Source: Purpureocillium takamizusanense (lineage: Eukaryota > Ascomycota > Sordariomycetes > Hypocreales > Ophiocordycipitaceae). Taken from it: 64,000 nt of DNA. The first letter of the stretch is position 1. Every line of letters starts with the position of its first letter. A program made the position numbers and the translations under genes. This document shows, in pieces, positions 1 through 12,507 of this stretch. A model generated the notes under the pieces. The model saw only the letters and a list, made by a program, of their open reading frames with translations. It did no database searches and was not told where the DNA came from. The stretch is taken from NCBI RefSeq assembly GCF_022605165.1, contig NC_063069.1:4464001-4528000 (forward strand), in the 5' to 3' direction.

Positions 1-3000
1 TCCCGAGCATGAGAAGATCGGAATTCATGACCGAACAAAGCATTGTCGGAAGATTTCGGGATTGGGCTCGCCCTATCCACAATCTTTTGTATATCGACGC
101 TATGGCAGGCCGCAGTGGGCGCGAGAAATGCGCGATCTGGGCTCTGAGCCGAAACGTCCACCTCGATCACGTCAGTTTCGTAGAGGACCTTACATACGCG
201 GCTGAGATATTGAAGGAACTCCAAATTGTGAAACCATGTTTGAGTGCGCCAAGTAACTGCAGTCGTGGCGTCGCGGTTCCGGAAGGAGGTCGCATTAATA
301 GCCGCCGTATCTGGTACCTCGCAAGGCCACTGGGGCTGGATGGATGCTTCAGCTTCGTTCGCTTCCCTCGTTATCCGTGCGTCATATGCATTCCGGCGCC
401 TGTTGATAGCCTGTCTGTTGGTTTCGTTAAGTCTTCGGGCAGAAATGGCTTCTGCGCTGGATTCGAAACCATGTTTTGACTCCTTGATGCAGTCCTTGAT
501 TTGGGCGGAGTTATAGTTGTAGCCTTCGGCGAGAGAGTAAGACCGCTTCGAAGGGATCTCAACATGGCTCATCGCAGGAAGCGAAGCAAACGCCAACAAG
601 GCTTGTAGGCACGAGAAATCCGCATCTCTGGCGAATGCAAGCGTGGTAAGCCAGCAGGTCAGATCGGTTGGCCCGCGCCCGTGCGGCGTCTTCGCTAGCA
701 TGTTATGGAGGCTGCACCATAATGGCCAAATATAGGATGAGAAGGGCTCCAGGAGCCCTGCGCGATATTGTATCTCGGTCGTGGACAGTGGTTCAACCCC
801 AGGGGTAGGCTCGAAGGGTCGCTTCAGTGTCTCGTAGAACCCGATTGCGGTAATGGCGCAGTCCTTTCGTGGTAGGACACCGCCACGTAGACGCATTGCA
901 GACCCAAAGCTAATGGCACGCCACATTCTCTGTTTCATATTTTTCGATTCTTCTGGTTCCCTTTCGTAATCGAGATCAGGAGGGTCGGATACGGCGTCCC
1001 TGGCCTGTCCATGGACGAATACAGAGCGGGAGCAGCTTCTCAAAGCGAGGTCGTCGTCGTGTCCTCTGCTAAGATCTGCTTTGGGGACTGGAACCTGCTG
1101 AAAGCATTGCATTGCCGTAGCATTGTCATAAAGCTCCTGACAAATGATTGCGAATGCTTCCGCCTGAGCGATTGGAGACATGACCTTGTTCCAAGTTGCG
1201 ACATGCATCGAGCGGGCATGCTTGGGGTAGAAATGGCGAGATGGGGATAGGCGGGCGATCCGCTCCAGCAGCGGAGCTTCCGCTTCTCGGATCTCCAGAG
1301 ACCGAACAGCAGCAGAGTTCAAGATATTTAAGGCTTCCGCGGTCCCCGAGGTGCTGGTGAAGGGGTCCGGGAGGATGCCAGATGTCAGAGCATGTAGTTC
1401 CGAAATGAACAGCAACGATTTGAGGCTGCCATTTCCCTTAAGGGCCCCAAGATGTTGATCTAAGTAGTACGACTGGATAGACGTCGAATCGTATCCGATC
1501 ATCACCGATGGATGTGATCGTATGCCGGCAAACTTGTTCAGGGACATACTCGGTTCGCCGTCCGGGATCAAGACTAAACGTGAAGTCAAGAGGCCCTCGG
1601 CGCGACAGAGTACGAGTTTGCTCTCCAGACCAACGAGCGTCTCGATCCCTTGGTTCCGGTCGATGTGCATCCCGCTGTATTGGCGTGACTGAATCTTGTC
1701 AGACTCGGGAGCCACAAAGAAATCCAGGTTTAGCCGTGGAATATGAACACTCAGAATCAACGATTGCTCATTGAACAGAATGTTTAAGCCCCAGCTTTCC
1801 TCAAGAGGTTGTAAAATATCTGCTAGATCTCTGGACGTGCTGCTGTCGGGGAAAACAAGCCGGACATGGGTGCCATCACTAACCGTCCATTCGGACCCAG
1901 AGCGCAGCATTGTCCAGCACGGTTTATGTTCGTCCCAGAGGTATTCATGCGGCCGCAGCAAAATGGTTGAGTTGGCGGGATCATACCAGTGGGAAAAATC
2001 TTCCACGAACCGCGAAGGGAGAACCGCACGAAAGATTCGTCTTAGGATCAGCTCCCACGCTCGCCCATCCTTCGTGGCACGAACGATAAGGTCTTTTGCC
2101 TTATCATCCATTCTGAAGTGGAGCTCAAACCCTTGGAACAACTTGCTGGCTGTGAAAGACATTTTAGGGTCTGGGCTCGGCATCGCCTCAAACGCGGCAT
2201 GGCCGAAAAGCTCCTTATACGTCGCGTGGCGCTCGTAGTCGGCCGGGAGCCGATCTCTCGGCGACCCATCCACCAGCAGCTCGCCCGTCACCAGATTGAG
2301 ATGCACCAGCATGCTTGGACATCCTTCAACAGCCGCCACAGTTTCGGTGAAAACCCAAACGGTATTGACGGTTCGCCATGGACATTCACTGGCCCGCTGG
2401 AAACTGTTCCACGAAGCTTGGATGGCCAGATCGAAGCCAATGGCGGTACTCTCCAGGATGACGGCAGTCTGTGTGAGCCTGTGGCACCGCCAGATCAAAT
2501 GCTGACACCGGAAGCCGAGATGAAACTGGGCCACGCTGTTCTTATCGAAGCTAAACTCAGTCTCGCGTAAAGTGATGAGGCTTTCCCAGTAAAATCGCGC
2601 CGTATCCGGGTTATTTAACAACGATACCAGGTGCTCATCGTCAACATCGAATGACAGCAGGCAGACCAAAGCGGCTTCACGAGTCCGCTGAAACAGGTCG
2701 AGGCGCGTTTTGTAGTCCTGAGAGATGGTTGCCTTCTGTCGCAGAGTGCGTTGCCAACCACAGCTTACCACACGACTCAAGACGAGGAATCCCAGGAACC
2801 GGTCAGATAAACTGCCGCAGCCGAGTGACAACAGCCGAGTGGCTAGTAAAGTTAATGTAGCGAGGCCGAGGCGCGATTCCCAGCTTTCCTTAAATCTCTC
2901 CAAGGAGTCAGTCAGGTTGGCAAGGCACTGGCGAAGAAATCCTGTGTCTTCGAGCCGTTCATGTATTGCTCTTCTCCAAGTGGCGGATCTCGGCCCGCAC

Positions 3001-5635
3001 TGCTCACTAACCTGCCACAGGAACGCCAAGGTCTCGACCTTACTGAGGTCGATGGAGGGCATGGCTAATTGCGTCAAGACGTTAAGCCAAACAATGAACC
3101 GTCCTAATGGCAGTGAGGCTAGAGCCTTGAATTCATCTGTTGTTAGATGCGGAGGGCATGTGTTTTGTGCGGAGACGACACGATTTGGGTCGGTTCCATC
3201 AGGCGCATCCCACGGCCTCGAAAGGAAGCACTGCAGGGGCTGGGACGGGCCATCCAGCCGTAGCGTGCAGACGTCAGAAATATATCGCGACGAAATTGGC
3301 CGGCCCAAGGACCCTCCGGTCGTGCTGTTGAGCAGCATCCACCTTGGTCCAGTGTCCAGGCACACATTGCTCTCGTTGGCGGTGCGCACAAACTGCTCCT
3401 TACGATGAGTCTTTGCATGGGGTTTTGCTTCCGAAAAGAGTTCCACTTTGACTGTCGGGGAATGTGGCTGGAAATGGTGCCCCAGTTCGCTGTAATCCTT
3501 CAGCTGGCACACATAGTCTGGCGTCCGGTCAGTAGACCCGAACTGCAAGACCGTCCGCAGGACGAACAGCGTGCTGTCTCTCCACGCACCAAACGACTGC
3601 GGGACCCTAAGCTCAAATACAACAGCTTGAGCCAATGACCTCTCACTGGGCAAAGGCCACTCATGTGCCTGTATCTTCAGTGCCTTGGCTCTCGTTTCCA
3701 GATCACACTTGTTACAGGTCCAATTATGAATGACTTGCTCATCACCCCACTCGTCGGTGGTCGTCCAATATTGGCAGACTAAGCGCCTGGAGTCGTCCAT
3801 AAGCCGGTCGTACTCCGCCTGAAGCCGTTGAAACTCTGTACGTTTGGCGGATCTCGCGTCCCGAGCATCCTTCTCAATCCGCCGCAATAGAGTTTGATGG
3901 CAGGTTGACGAAGAGAAGAACTTGACACCGAAGTCATCGCTCTTACCATGGTTGAACAGGGCGGAGCGATTGTATATCGCACGTCGCTTTCGCTCAGACA
4001 AATACGTCTCCGCTGTGAACAACCTCTTCATGTCGCTAGCCAGCTTCAGCAAGAGCGATCCGAATGGCTCAATAGGGATCTCGGGTTCGTAGTCCGCGAT
4101 TAAGGGGCATGACATGATCGAAGTCTTGTCGCATGCAATCCAGAGCTCTAGGATGGTTAGAAACATTCGTGATAGCGCATCCGGACGCCCCTGGTACGCA
4201 GCCAAGGCCCTGGCATGGTATTCTTTAATGATGTCGCGGATATTGACGCCGGCGCCGCTGCAGGCTCCATGGTCGGCAACCCAAGCGCTGAGGTGTGCTC
4301 CGACCCAATTTTCGAACGAAGCTATGTTGTGCAGGGCATACGGGTCGGATTGCACCTCGCTGAAACAGGAGAAATGGGGGAGTGCGTCCTTTTCTAGAGA
4401 GCATATGTCTGGCGACGGTGGAACGAACGTTGTTGCAACTCTGGGTGCTCTGGTCATGATACTCTCCAGGTAGTCATCCAGCGGCGGTATCTGGGAGGTG
4501 AGATCCGAAATCGTCCTGTGTAGGTCAAACTGGGGAACATCAAGGACTTTCTCGTTTTGGGCAATCGTATCTCGCCAGCGCTGTTGGAGGGTTTCGTTCA
4601 CGCGTCGAACCGCCGCGGCCACGGTGAGGAGCCAGGGCTCCTCCTGAGTGTCGAGCTTGAGCAGACGGCGGCCGATTTTGGTGCTCATAACAGCAAGCGC
4701 GTCGGAATGCATGTCAGAATCGAGGCACTGCTCCATAATTTTCGACATTAAGAAGACCATGTATCTCTTGTAAAGGCCGTGAGATCCGGCGGCGTGGGCT
4801 GGAGAGAGTTCCTGTTGCAAAACAACCCTGAGAAGTAGCCAAACCGGAGATCGGCGCCATGGTAGCTTGTTGCCGTCGCTCCACATGACTTCCTCTCGAG
4901 TTTTTTTCCAGAAGCCCGAGACCGACACTTGTGAGCCGCCGAGACTTATTAGGATAGCCACGAGCAGGTTCTTGACGATAAAAGGCTCCACCGTGTCTCG
5001 CTCTTCCACCTGCTTAGCATTGGCTTTGGTTGCACGCGCTTGCATCTCGCGAACGGGCTCACTGCTCATTCTTGCTAAAGTGGTGGCCATGGCGTTCCAG
5101 AAATCTATGCAGTTCAACGCATCTTGCGGTACGGTGACCGCATCTTCTGGAAAGTATCGTCGTAGCCGGCCAGGCCCACTGTAGACAGCCGCGTTCGATG
5201 GCGATAGTTCAAAAACCTCGAAACGCACACCGGATGACATCGGGCGAATGACCACGCCCGCGTTTTGAGCCACAACGTGTAACGGAATGACCGTCCCTGC
5301 GACCGGGATTAGATTTATGTTAACGCAATGATATTGCGCCTACCTATGAGAGTTTGGGCCCCCAGAATCTTTTGCAACGCCGGCTCGGAAATTTCCCCTG
5401 ACTCCATGCGTGCCTCCCGAAAGTTGCGGATGCTACTGATCGCCGCCGTTACGAAAGCGACGTCATCCGCATCAGTTTGGTGATCCCGGAATGTGCTCAG
5501 TGCCGATAGGATCAAATCGATCAAAGCCGGCACCCAAAGGCCCTCGTCCTCGCCCGAAGGCAACTTTGGAGGGAGGAAAACATGATGGACGATGCTTTGT
5601 AGTATGGCGGTTGTGGTACGCGATACGGGAGCCAT
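1..5635 (-). CDS. DUF6606-family giant protein (N-terminal ~1,860 residues)
   Basis: Two exons are visible: 5635-5344 and 5296 to beyond position 1, joined across a 47-bp intron (GTAGGC donor, CGCAG acceptor, phase 1). The first residues carry the family signature VHHVFLPPKLPSGED. After the splice, GTVIPLHVVAQNAGVV and EVFELSPSNAAVYSGPGRLR match the DUF6606 N-terminal domain of large fungal proteins annotated as ubiquitinyl hydrolase-like, usually about 3,000 aa with DUF3638 and DUF3645 further on. I read 4561-5296, a block near 2900-3060 and 1-570 directly and all are open; the last encodes RSYSLAEGYNYNSAQIKDCI, typical of the family. The C-terminal part lies outside the window. The biochemical role is not settled for this family. 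The gene looks intact as far as it goes and is the left anchor of the window. Confidence 0.85.
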
Positions 5636-7450
5636 TGTGGTGGGCCTTGTCGAACTACCTGGGTTTGTTGGTAGACGGTTTCAAAGAACGTTCAGTAAAG
5701 TACCTTCGTTCAGCAGAGCGCCCTGGGTGAAGGTAAAAGCCGTTCAGTGTCCAAGGGGGGTGGGCAAACTTTAAGAGCGCTAGTTAGGCGGCTGCAGGCC
5801 GGTCCGTCGCCGTTAGGGCCGGCCCGCCGTTGCAGTGTCTCAGTGAGCTCGGCTCTCGGTTCCGGAACCTGTCTCAAACACATTAAGGCGTCCCCCGCTT
5901 TGCCAAATATGTTCTGCCATAGCAGGGTTGCGTAAACGGAGGCGTACCTATGCTTTGTTGTTATGCAATACAGTGCCTCTTTTTGGCTCGCGGTAGAGAC
6001 AGGACAGATCTACCGATGAAGATGCATTCCCGTCCGCGGGAACGAACGCCGCCCTGCGCGGCCCGGATGGAAGCTCATTCCGATCCATGGTCGCTAAAGA
6101 GAGCTGGGCCGCAATTGAGCCAGCGATTGCCTGTGAGTGTGGTATTGTGCCGCCCGCCCGGAGCATGGCCGCAGCAGGGGCGGCTGGAGGAGGAGAATCT
6201 TTGGCAGCCGGTGCTGCAGCCGTCGGTCCGGGCGGCTTTGGGCAGCCTCTAGACGATTTGTCGGTATGGGGGGCCCAAAGGCGACACAACCCGAACTTCG
6301 TAGGTCATCCGAACGGTCGGGGCCATTCGAGTGAGTCGTAGCGCCGAGGTACCGCGGAGGGAGGGCTCGAGGGCAAGGGGCCAAACGATGACCTCAAACG
6401 CCGCTGTAGCTGGTGGTCCGGGCTGCTGCTAAGAACGCGATCCCCTTCGTTCATCCATCCATGTGTATCTAGCGCCCATCTATGCCATGCTGGAGGCATA
6501 GTTCCTTTACCGGCAAGACTCTCCCCTTTTGACGTTGACACAGTACTCGCCTACTGTCATGCCTAGGTCCTCTATAGTAAGCATAGTCCTGTTCTGGGTG
6601 CCGCCCTGACCGCCGGCCTGGTATCTGGGAATGGGGGACCCGGCTGCGGCGCTAAGTGAGCCTATGGGGTTGCTGGGGTTGCTCGTGCCGCGGATGCGGC
6701 TCTACTGGTACGCATCGACGGCAATATCGGCGACGAACTTTTGAGTAGCGAGGCCGAGGAGCCGCCATAAACCGCGGGTCCGTCTGTGGTGCCGGCGGCA
6801 AGCCGGCCTCGGCCATCTAGTAGTGCGTAACCCACTAGGGACATGCACTCAACTAATCAGCCTTCACGTCGTCGCTATTGCTCCGGATCCACGCTCGTGC
6901 TGTAGCGACGAACGGACGCGTAGCGGGCGGTCACGTACAATCGGAGCGTAGCCGTCGGTCTTATGATGTCCACTCGCGACGGCACCCGGGGCTCTGGGCC
7001 GGCGAGCGCAGTCGGAACAGGGCAGTTCGGCCCGTCGACTACAGGCGCGGGCTGCGATTGCGGCGGTGACTGCTGAGACGACTACGGTTGGTTGTTTACC
7101 GCAAGCGGCGCCTGGGATTCAGCGTTTGCTGGTGCGCCGCCCGCCATCATGAGGGAGGTAGGTGATGGTGCATGAGGTTGAAGGGGGCCACAGACAGTGA
7201 CGTGACATCGCAGTGGGGCCAACACTGTCAGCAGCACCGACCACGTGACTGCGCTGCAACTCCTTGGCATCGTGGCAGTTAGTGACGATGGAGACCCCCG
7301 AGAAATAGAAGAGTACCGCCACTTTATTAACAGTTAGATGCCAGAAAGTGTGATGACAAAGGTTGTGCGACCCTAACAGCAGCCGCATTCCATGTAACCC
7401 CGCCTTCCTCACCCCACAGCCCGGCCACGTCACGACAACTGCATGCTGCC
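5636..7450. other. Gene-poor interval
   Basis: I see no convincing gene. Short GC-rich open frames occur on both strands around 5950-6340, but they overlap each other and carry no family motif. The left end must contain the DUF6606 promoter and the right end the promoter of the gene at 7451. The only recognisable element is a 45-bp stretch near 7320-7365 that resembles the 5' end of the LINE at 50519-56534. Confidence 0.5.
7320..7365 (-). repeat. Fragment resembling the LINE 5' UTR
   Basis: The stretch ending in GTGTGATGACAAAGG aligns with the outermost 5' UTR of the full-length LINE (56487-56530, ending GTATGATGACAAAGG) with a handful of differences and one gap, in the same orientation. Nothing downstream of it matches the LINE. 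LINE remnants normally keep the 3' end, so this is odd. It may come from a related element or a recombined piece. Confidence 0.45.
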
Positions 7451-8128
7451 ATGGCCACGAGCAAAGCCAGGGTTCTCTTGGTATCCCTAAACCGCGGGCA
7501 GTTCTTCGACGAGGTGTACGAGCCTATATGCGGGGCACTTATGTCCAAAGCCACCCTGGAACGCGTCGAGGAAGCAAACACTGCCATCCGCAAGCTGTCA
7601 GATGACCCACCTCCGTCGGCCGTCTTGATCGCAGACGCCGCTCTCACCCTCAGACAATACACGGACGTGTGGGATGCGACTCTGCGTTATATTCACTATG
7701 GGGGAACGGCAGTGGTCATGGGCAACTTCCCTTCCTTTGTTCGACCGGACATCATGAAGTCCTTTTTTGCCAGGGCTGGGCTGAGCTGGGAAGCTGGCTC
7801 GTACCACAGAACGACTCTCATTCTGAACCGAGATGCTGCTGGTTTCAATTCGGCTACGGCACTATCGCCGCGGTTTAGCCAGAAGGCCCTTTTTGTGAGA
7901 AACGTTGCGAACTCAGAGGCGTGGTATAAGACGGACGAATGCTCAATTGTTGAGTCCCTGGTTTTTGCTCCTACAAGTACAAACACTGTTGGAGAGACAG
8001 CAGTTGCGCTTGCACGGGTTGGGGATGGGAATCTTGGCTATGTGGGCGACGTGAATATCGAGGAGGGTTCCGTAGCCGTTATCTTGGCCATGTGTGGGTT
8101 GGGCAACGTGAAGGCAGGAGAAATATAG
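7451..8128 (+). CDS. Conserved fungal hypothetical protein, 225 aa
   Basis: A single-exon frame opens at an ATG and runs 225 codons. The protein begins ARVLLVSLNRGQFFDEVYEP and has a repeating beta-alpha pattern (VLLVSL, SAVLIADAALTL, YIHYGGTAVVMG). This suggests a Rossmann-like or class I amidotransferase-like fold; that is inference from pattern only. I recall closely similar unnamed fungal proteins with the blocks VWDA.L.Y...GGTAV.MG and SYHRTT, but I cannot name a domain. There is no signal peptide or membrane segment, and no frame damage, unlike many neighbours. Function unknown. Confidence 0.65.
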   Translation: MATSKARVLLVSLNRGQFFDEVYEPICGALMSKATLERVEEANTAIRKLSDDPPPSAVLIADAALTLRQYTDVWDATLRYIHYGGTAVVMGNFPSFVRPDIMKSFFARAGLSWEAGSYHRTTLILNRDAAGFNSATALSPRFSQKALFVRNVANSEAWYKTDECSIVESLVFAPTSTNTVGETAVALARVGDGNLGYVGDVNIEEGSVAVILAMCGLGNVKAGEI

Positions 8129-8430
8129 CCGTGGGCAGAGCAAAAGCGTTCGACGCGTATCTCAGAAATAATTGCGCATCGACCTGACATGCGAGGCGTA
8201 GAAATATACTGGCACTTCCACCCATGCTTGTACATTGCAATCTAGCAGCGTAGTCATGACAGGCGTGCAAATACGAGCCTTTTCTCAAATCGCAGATCCA
8301 CCTGTGCAGTTATCGTAGCGGATGCCGTCCCCGTCATCGACACGCGCTGGAGTGTTTCCTTCGTTAGCGACAAAGGTCGCCGTCCAAGGCCCCGATGAAT
8401 GCGGGTGTAGGCGACGCACGGGGTAAGCCA

Positions 8431-8694
8431 TTAGCTGCTTCTGTCGGTGCTTGTCTGCTCGTCCTTGGCCTCATCAGGTACCGTCCGGGGCTGAGTCAAC
8501 ACCGAGGTGAACTTGGCCCTTCTGAGCTGTAAAGACTTCAGTCCATGTGGCAGTCGAGGTCTCTCAAGAAGCGTAATTCGCTCCAACGCCGACTTATTTG
8601 CGACATATTGCGCCAAAGTAGGAGCGTAACCAGAGCCATGGCAGCAAGCAAGCAGGATATGCTTGCACTGTGGGCTGACCACAAAAACTTTCAA
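8431..8694 (-). pseudogene. 3' remnant of a DUF7923 / CCCH zinc-finger-type gene
   Basis: The 87-aa frame contains VFVVSPQCKHILLACCHGSG, then YAPTLAQYVANKSALERITL and LKSLQLRRAKFTSV. This is the C-terminal block of fungal DUF7923 proteins, which usually carry CCCH fingers: the pattern C-x-H-I-...-C-x-H-x-x-GYA...L...TLLE...KF. The N-terminal several hundred residues, including the rest of the DUF7923 domain, are absent upstream (above 8700), where the sequence becomes AT-rich with an A tract at 8818-8840. I read it as a 5'-truncated relic. The family identification is from memory of the pattern. Confidence 0.5.
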
Positions 8695-9544
8695 GTTCTC
8701 TAGGGTCTGTTAGATCCGGAATGGGAAGCGGCGGAAGTTACCGTATCTGGAGGAGCAATTACCATGAATCTTATGGTCGGGGCATTGCTTTCCACTCCCA
8801 AAGTCCACAAAGTAATATAAAAAAATATTAAAAAAAAAGGAATTGCCTGGCGGCTACTAAACTCCGCGGCAAATCCCTCAGCTGGGCCCCCTCGCGCAAC
8901 CTACCGCCCCGTACAAGAGCGGCTGCCAGGCGCGATAAGTTCGCGAATTTGATAGAGATTCATCAGAGATTTACTCGGTTGTAGCCGCTATTTAGCCCCA
9001 GCCTTGTGAGTGGGCAGATACGCAAATAGCCGAGGCGCCGCTGGTTGAACGCGGTGAAAAAAATTCGTCACGAACGAGGGCAAAATCTTTGAAACAACAA
9101 CAATTTGCCGCGCCGCAACACCGCTCGGGAAGGTCGATTGGATAGGTCCGGTGCCCGTCTCATAGCCCAAGTGCGACGCACGCAGCATGGCGACCTCGTG
9201 CCTAAGGATCGAATCTGGCCAGCCGACTATCGACACGGGCACTGACGTCGGTTCAACGCAGACGGACCACCCATCGATCCGCTCATAGTCAGGCACTCAG
9301 TCATTGGAACCTCTGGTCATCAAGTTGCAAGGTACAGCTAATGCTGGACGTAGCCAAGAAGCTATCGAGACACACAGACCGAAACGATGGCCGCCACGGA
9401 AAAGGCTTCCGAGACGAACTACAGACTGCAAACAAAATGCACAACGGACTATTGCGAGCATGCAGGAGCACGGTAATATCGTGAGGGCCGCAAGCGCCGC
9501 TGCGAAGGAGGCAATGAAAGTCAGCAAGTCTACCATATTCACGT
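8695..9544. other. Interval without recognisable gene
   Basis: It contains an A/T-rich tract at 8818-8840 and open frames of 80-100 codons on the minus strand (8988-9542) with no motif I recognise. No promoter or RNA gene can be supported. Confidence 0.4.
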
Positions 9545-9616
9545 GTCAGACTGCAGTACTGGGAGCGTGACACCGATGCTCGGAAACACATCGAATTATG
9601 TCACGGATGGAAATGG
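9545..9616 (+). pseudogene. Fragment of a DUF3435 recombinase C2H2 tail
   Basis: About 72 bp reads VRLQYWERDTDARKHIELCH then GWKW. This matches, with three visible amino-acid substitutions, the zinc-finger segment VRLQYWERDADARKHVELCH of the intact recombinase at 57388-60790 (minus strand, DNA near 58435-58510). The similarity stops abruptly on both sides: upstream lacks the preceding finger and downstream diverges at the GWKW codons. It is therefore a small relic of a second, diverged copy in opposite orientation. Confidence 0.75.
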
Positions 9617-9997
9617 GTGGACCATGACGAGGTCACGCCGCCGCGGTACGCGCCTACAGCGGCCCCGCTTGTTGGGGGATCGGGCTTCGTGCGTGAACGG
9701 TGTCGCGTTTACCGTCTCAGGTGCTGTCGTTACTCGGCCGTGTGGGACGCGAAGGCCTGGTTTGATGAGTTGCTACCGCGTGACGGCCAGCGCTGGTTGG
9801 GGGACCTGGCGGTCCTCTACCTTTTGGCGGCAGAGATGCGGCTTGCGGCTGGACTGCGGCCATCGTGGCTTGATGATGGCACTACCGCAACGAGGGAGCG
9901 CGCGGTGGCTGGGCGAAAGGCCCCTTGTGGCGCTTGTGCGAACTGTCGGCGCGCCGGACTGACGGGGTCGACAACCGGGGCCGGGCGTGGCGGGTGA
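9617..9997 (+). other. Open frame of a repeated module (YRLRCC..VWDAKAW)
   Basis: The frame encodes CRVYRLRCCRYSAVWDAKAW followed by FDELLPRDGQRWLGDLAVLY and a Cys pair motif CGACANCRRA. A related but weaker reading occurs at 56791-57078 (YRLWRLSCC, VEWDARVWCDLM, VGDTALLSEL). I do not know the family. CxxCxxC-type motifs beside recombinase debris suggest a transposon-associated fungal gene, but this is unproven. It follows directly on the recombinase-tail fragment with no intact start. Confidence 0.35.
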
Positions 9998-11123
9998 TGG
10001 TGCTGATCACTGGCGGCAGTGTGGAGTAGAGCTGACAAGTGCGACGAAGTGTGTCGAGTGCAGGAGAGACAGTCGTGGGCCTTGGCGAGGGTGTTAGAGG
10101 AAGAGGCTCGACGACTGTTGTGTTGCATAGATGGGTAGAGTAGACGAGTGGAGATGCGTGGCATGTTTCACCGATTGAACTTGGGAAGCGATGAATTCTG
10201 ATGAAGGCCAACCCATGAATAGAGATGCGATTCCCTTTCCGCTCTCCGCGGTGGAGCTTCCACATCTTCCCAGGTTCGACCCGCGTGAGCCGTCTGCCCA
10301 TGCCCCTGAACCATGGAAGCCGGAGCCGAGCTCGTCCACAGCGATGGCGCTGCCTCTATTAAGCTTGCTTCCACTCTAAGGCGCATGAGATCTTACTTAA
10401 CCTCGAACACATCGTCATTGTCAACTGTCGGCTTGGGGTACAGTATCTCATACGGCTGTCGAGTTGATCTCCTCGACGTCGCTGAACCAACTCTTGGGCT
10501 CTGGCGGAGGAAACGTGGACCTTCCAGGGCCCTGCTGTGGCTCCTGGCGGGACGGCCCGGCAACACTTCGGCCCGCTGATGTGAGGCTAGTGAGTGCCGA
10601 TTGTGGCTTCACAGCCACAAGAACACGAGGGTGGCTGTGCCGTCGAGGACCGTCAGAGGCAGGCCCGACGTGAGGTCCGTCGCCATCGGGGGTCCAATCT
10701 CCCAGTACGTTCAGAGGCGCTGGCTACCCGGCCGCGCCCAACTCGGCAGTCCAGCCTTCGTACGTAACACAGGTACTCGAGATTCGCACAGCAAGCGCAC
10801 GACAATCACGAGGATGAAGGTAGAAGGGGAGAGGCAATGTCACGCGGACAGTGCGAAGGGGCTGGCGAGGAATATGCAGTGCTGACCAACAGTTCCGTGA
10901 GGACGAGCTCCTGCAGCCCTGCCTCTAACGGTGACAACACAAGTGCGCCAATCATTCACGTGCTACCGGGGTTCGTTGCGACGGCTGAGCGACGCAGAAT
11001 GCATCTGTCAATATCTGGTCTGGCCAGAGGCGACAGCGTCGAAAGCGACCACGCGAGATCCTCCAGCATACCATTATGCCTAGCGACGCGCACTGGCGGC
11101 AGAAACGCAAGGTAATCCAAGCA
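9998..11123. other. Interval without recognisable gene
   Basis: Only short overlapping frames on both strands, none with a family motif. No RNA gene or repeat unit recognised. Confidence 0.4.
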
Positions 11124-12180
11124 CATGGCGACCAGCCTGCCTTCTGACATGGCTGTGCACTACCATTGCGACTATAGGATGCCCCATTCTCCATCCAGCT
11201 CCTAAAGCCCGACCGCCCAGTCGATGATGTGCCACCATCGATCGACTATCACGCCTCGCTCATGCCGGCATCGTACCGTACCGAGTCAGACAATGTGGCA
11301 GCTGTCGGTCGCCATGTCTCTGCCTGTCTCGAGCGAGAGCTGGACCTCCACCGGCTCGACACAATCCACGACTGGCTGTGGCTCGCAGGCCGCCTTGCTC
11401 CACCGCGACTGCTTCACCAGCAGATACCACTCGGGCGCGAAATAATCATCACCGAACGTATGGACATGCATCTCGTCTGGACAACGGGAAAGCTGTTCCT
11501 CAAGCCGATACCGCGATTTCTCCTCGAGCCTAGCTTTTGGGCTGCATACCTCTCAGAATCACAGGGGCAGTGCGCGGTGGTAGCGACGACGCGTCAGGTC
11601 AATTGCGCAAGGATGATTGCAACCATGGGCTTCGGAAGCGTGCTATGGGCTTTTTGTTCTCCTACGTCGCGCTCATTTCGTACGAGAGCGACTTCCGCAT
11701 CGCTACGGACAAACAGCTACTTCCGCCTGATGTCAAATGGTCGGAATGGAGAGACCTTGTCGAGCAACTGGATACACAGCGCATCTGCCCCCACATCGAC
11801 CGGCGCTTCTACCATGGCGAGCTACGCCTGAGTCGACTGAATAAGATATACTTCTTGCAGGACCCGTTGCGAGGATACATGCCCACATGGGACCGATACG
11901 GTCCCTTCTTTCGCGATAACTTTACATGGCCAGCAAGCGTCACCGTTACATCGCCATAGTCCTTGCTGCTATGCAGGTCGGCCTCGCCATGGAGCTTGGA
12001 CACAACGATGCGTTTCAATCCGCATCGTACGGGTTTGCCTTTTTTTTCTTTAGTGGGACCTCTCGCCACCGCAGCTTGCATCGTCCTCGCCTTCTGCGTT
12101 GCATTTACACATAACTGGATTAAAGCTACTGATTACCGCAAAAGGCGAATTGGCGCCATCCATCAACGCCCAGCCGGTCC
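11124..12180 (+). pseudogene. Frameshifted DUF6601 gene
   Basis: The family sequence is spread over several frames. Frame one (about 11229-11600) reads MDMHLVWTTGKLFLKPIPRF and LLEPSFWAAYLSESQGQC. The reading then moves to another frame for RAMGFLFSYVALISYESDFR, KWSEWRDLV and FYHGELRLSRLNKIYFLQD (about 11630-11930). It moves again for RYIAIVLAAMQVGLAMELGH and NDAFQSASYGF (about 11940-12045), and again for ATAACIVLAFCVAFTHNW (about 12070-12120). DUF6601 proteins are fungal, about 300-350 aa, with two C-terminal membrane helices; both helices are still legible here. At least three frameshifts make it non-coding. The start is uncertain. Confidence 0.75.
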
Positions 12181-12507
12181 TTGACAGTCGTTGCGCGAGC
12201 ACGGGCTTCGAGTCTTGCACATTCGGGTATTATGCCATACCGGCGGCGCAGTGGGCCACTGGCCACGGATGCCAACAAACGTGTAGGCGCAGGCTGGGAC
12301 AGTACCCTGAACCACGCCACTCTATCTTGATGGTTAGCCCGTTGTCACGGTTGAAGTCTCGAGCGCGGATCGAGTCCTTGAATATGAAGATAAAGTTGGC
12401 GGGGAAAATATTTGCTCGGGGCGTTAACGGTCACAATGCTGAGAGTTGACGATGGGGGTAGAAGTTGTTGGCCACTCTGTGGCATAAACTAATCGGTTGG
12501 CGTTCTT

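Noticed and set aside
1..5635. Short plus-strand frames across the left 5 kb as separate genes
   Set aside because: They shadow the long open DUF6606 frame on the minus strand.
5948..6341. Overlapping Ala/Pro/Gly-rich frames on both strands
   Set aside because: GC-rich composition opens several frames at once; no motif or splice context to choose one.
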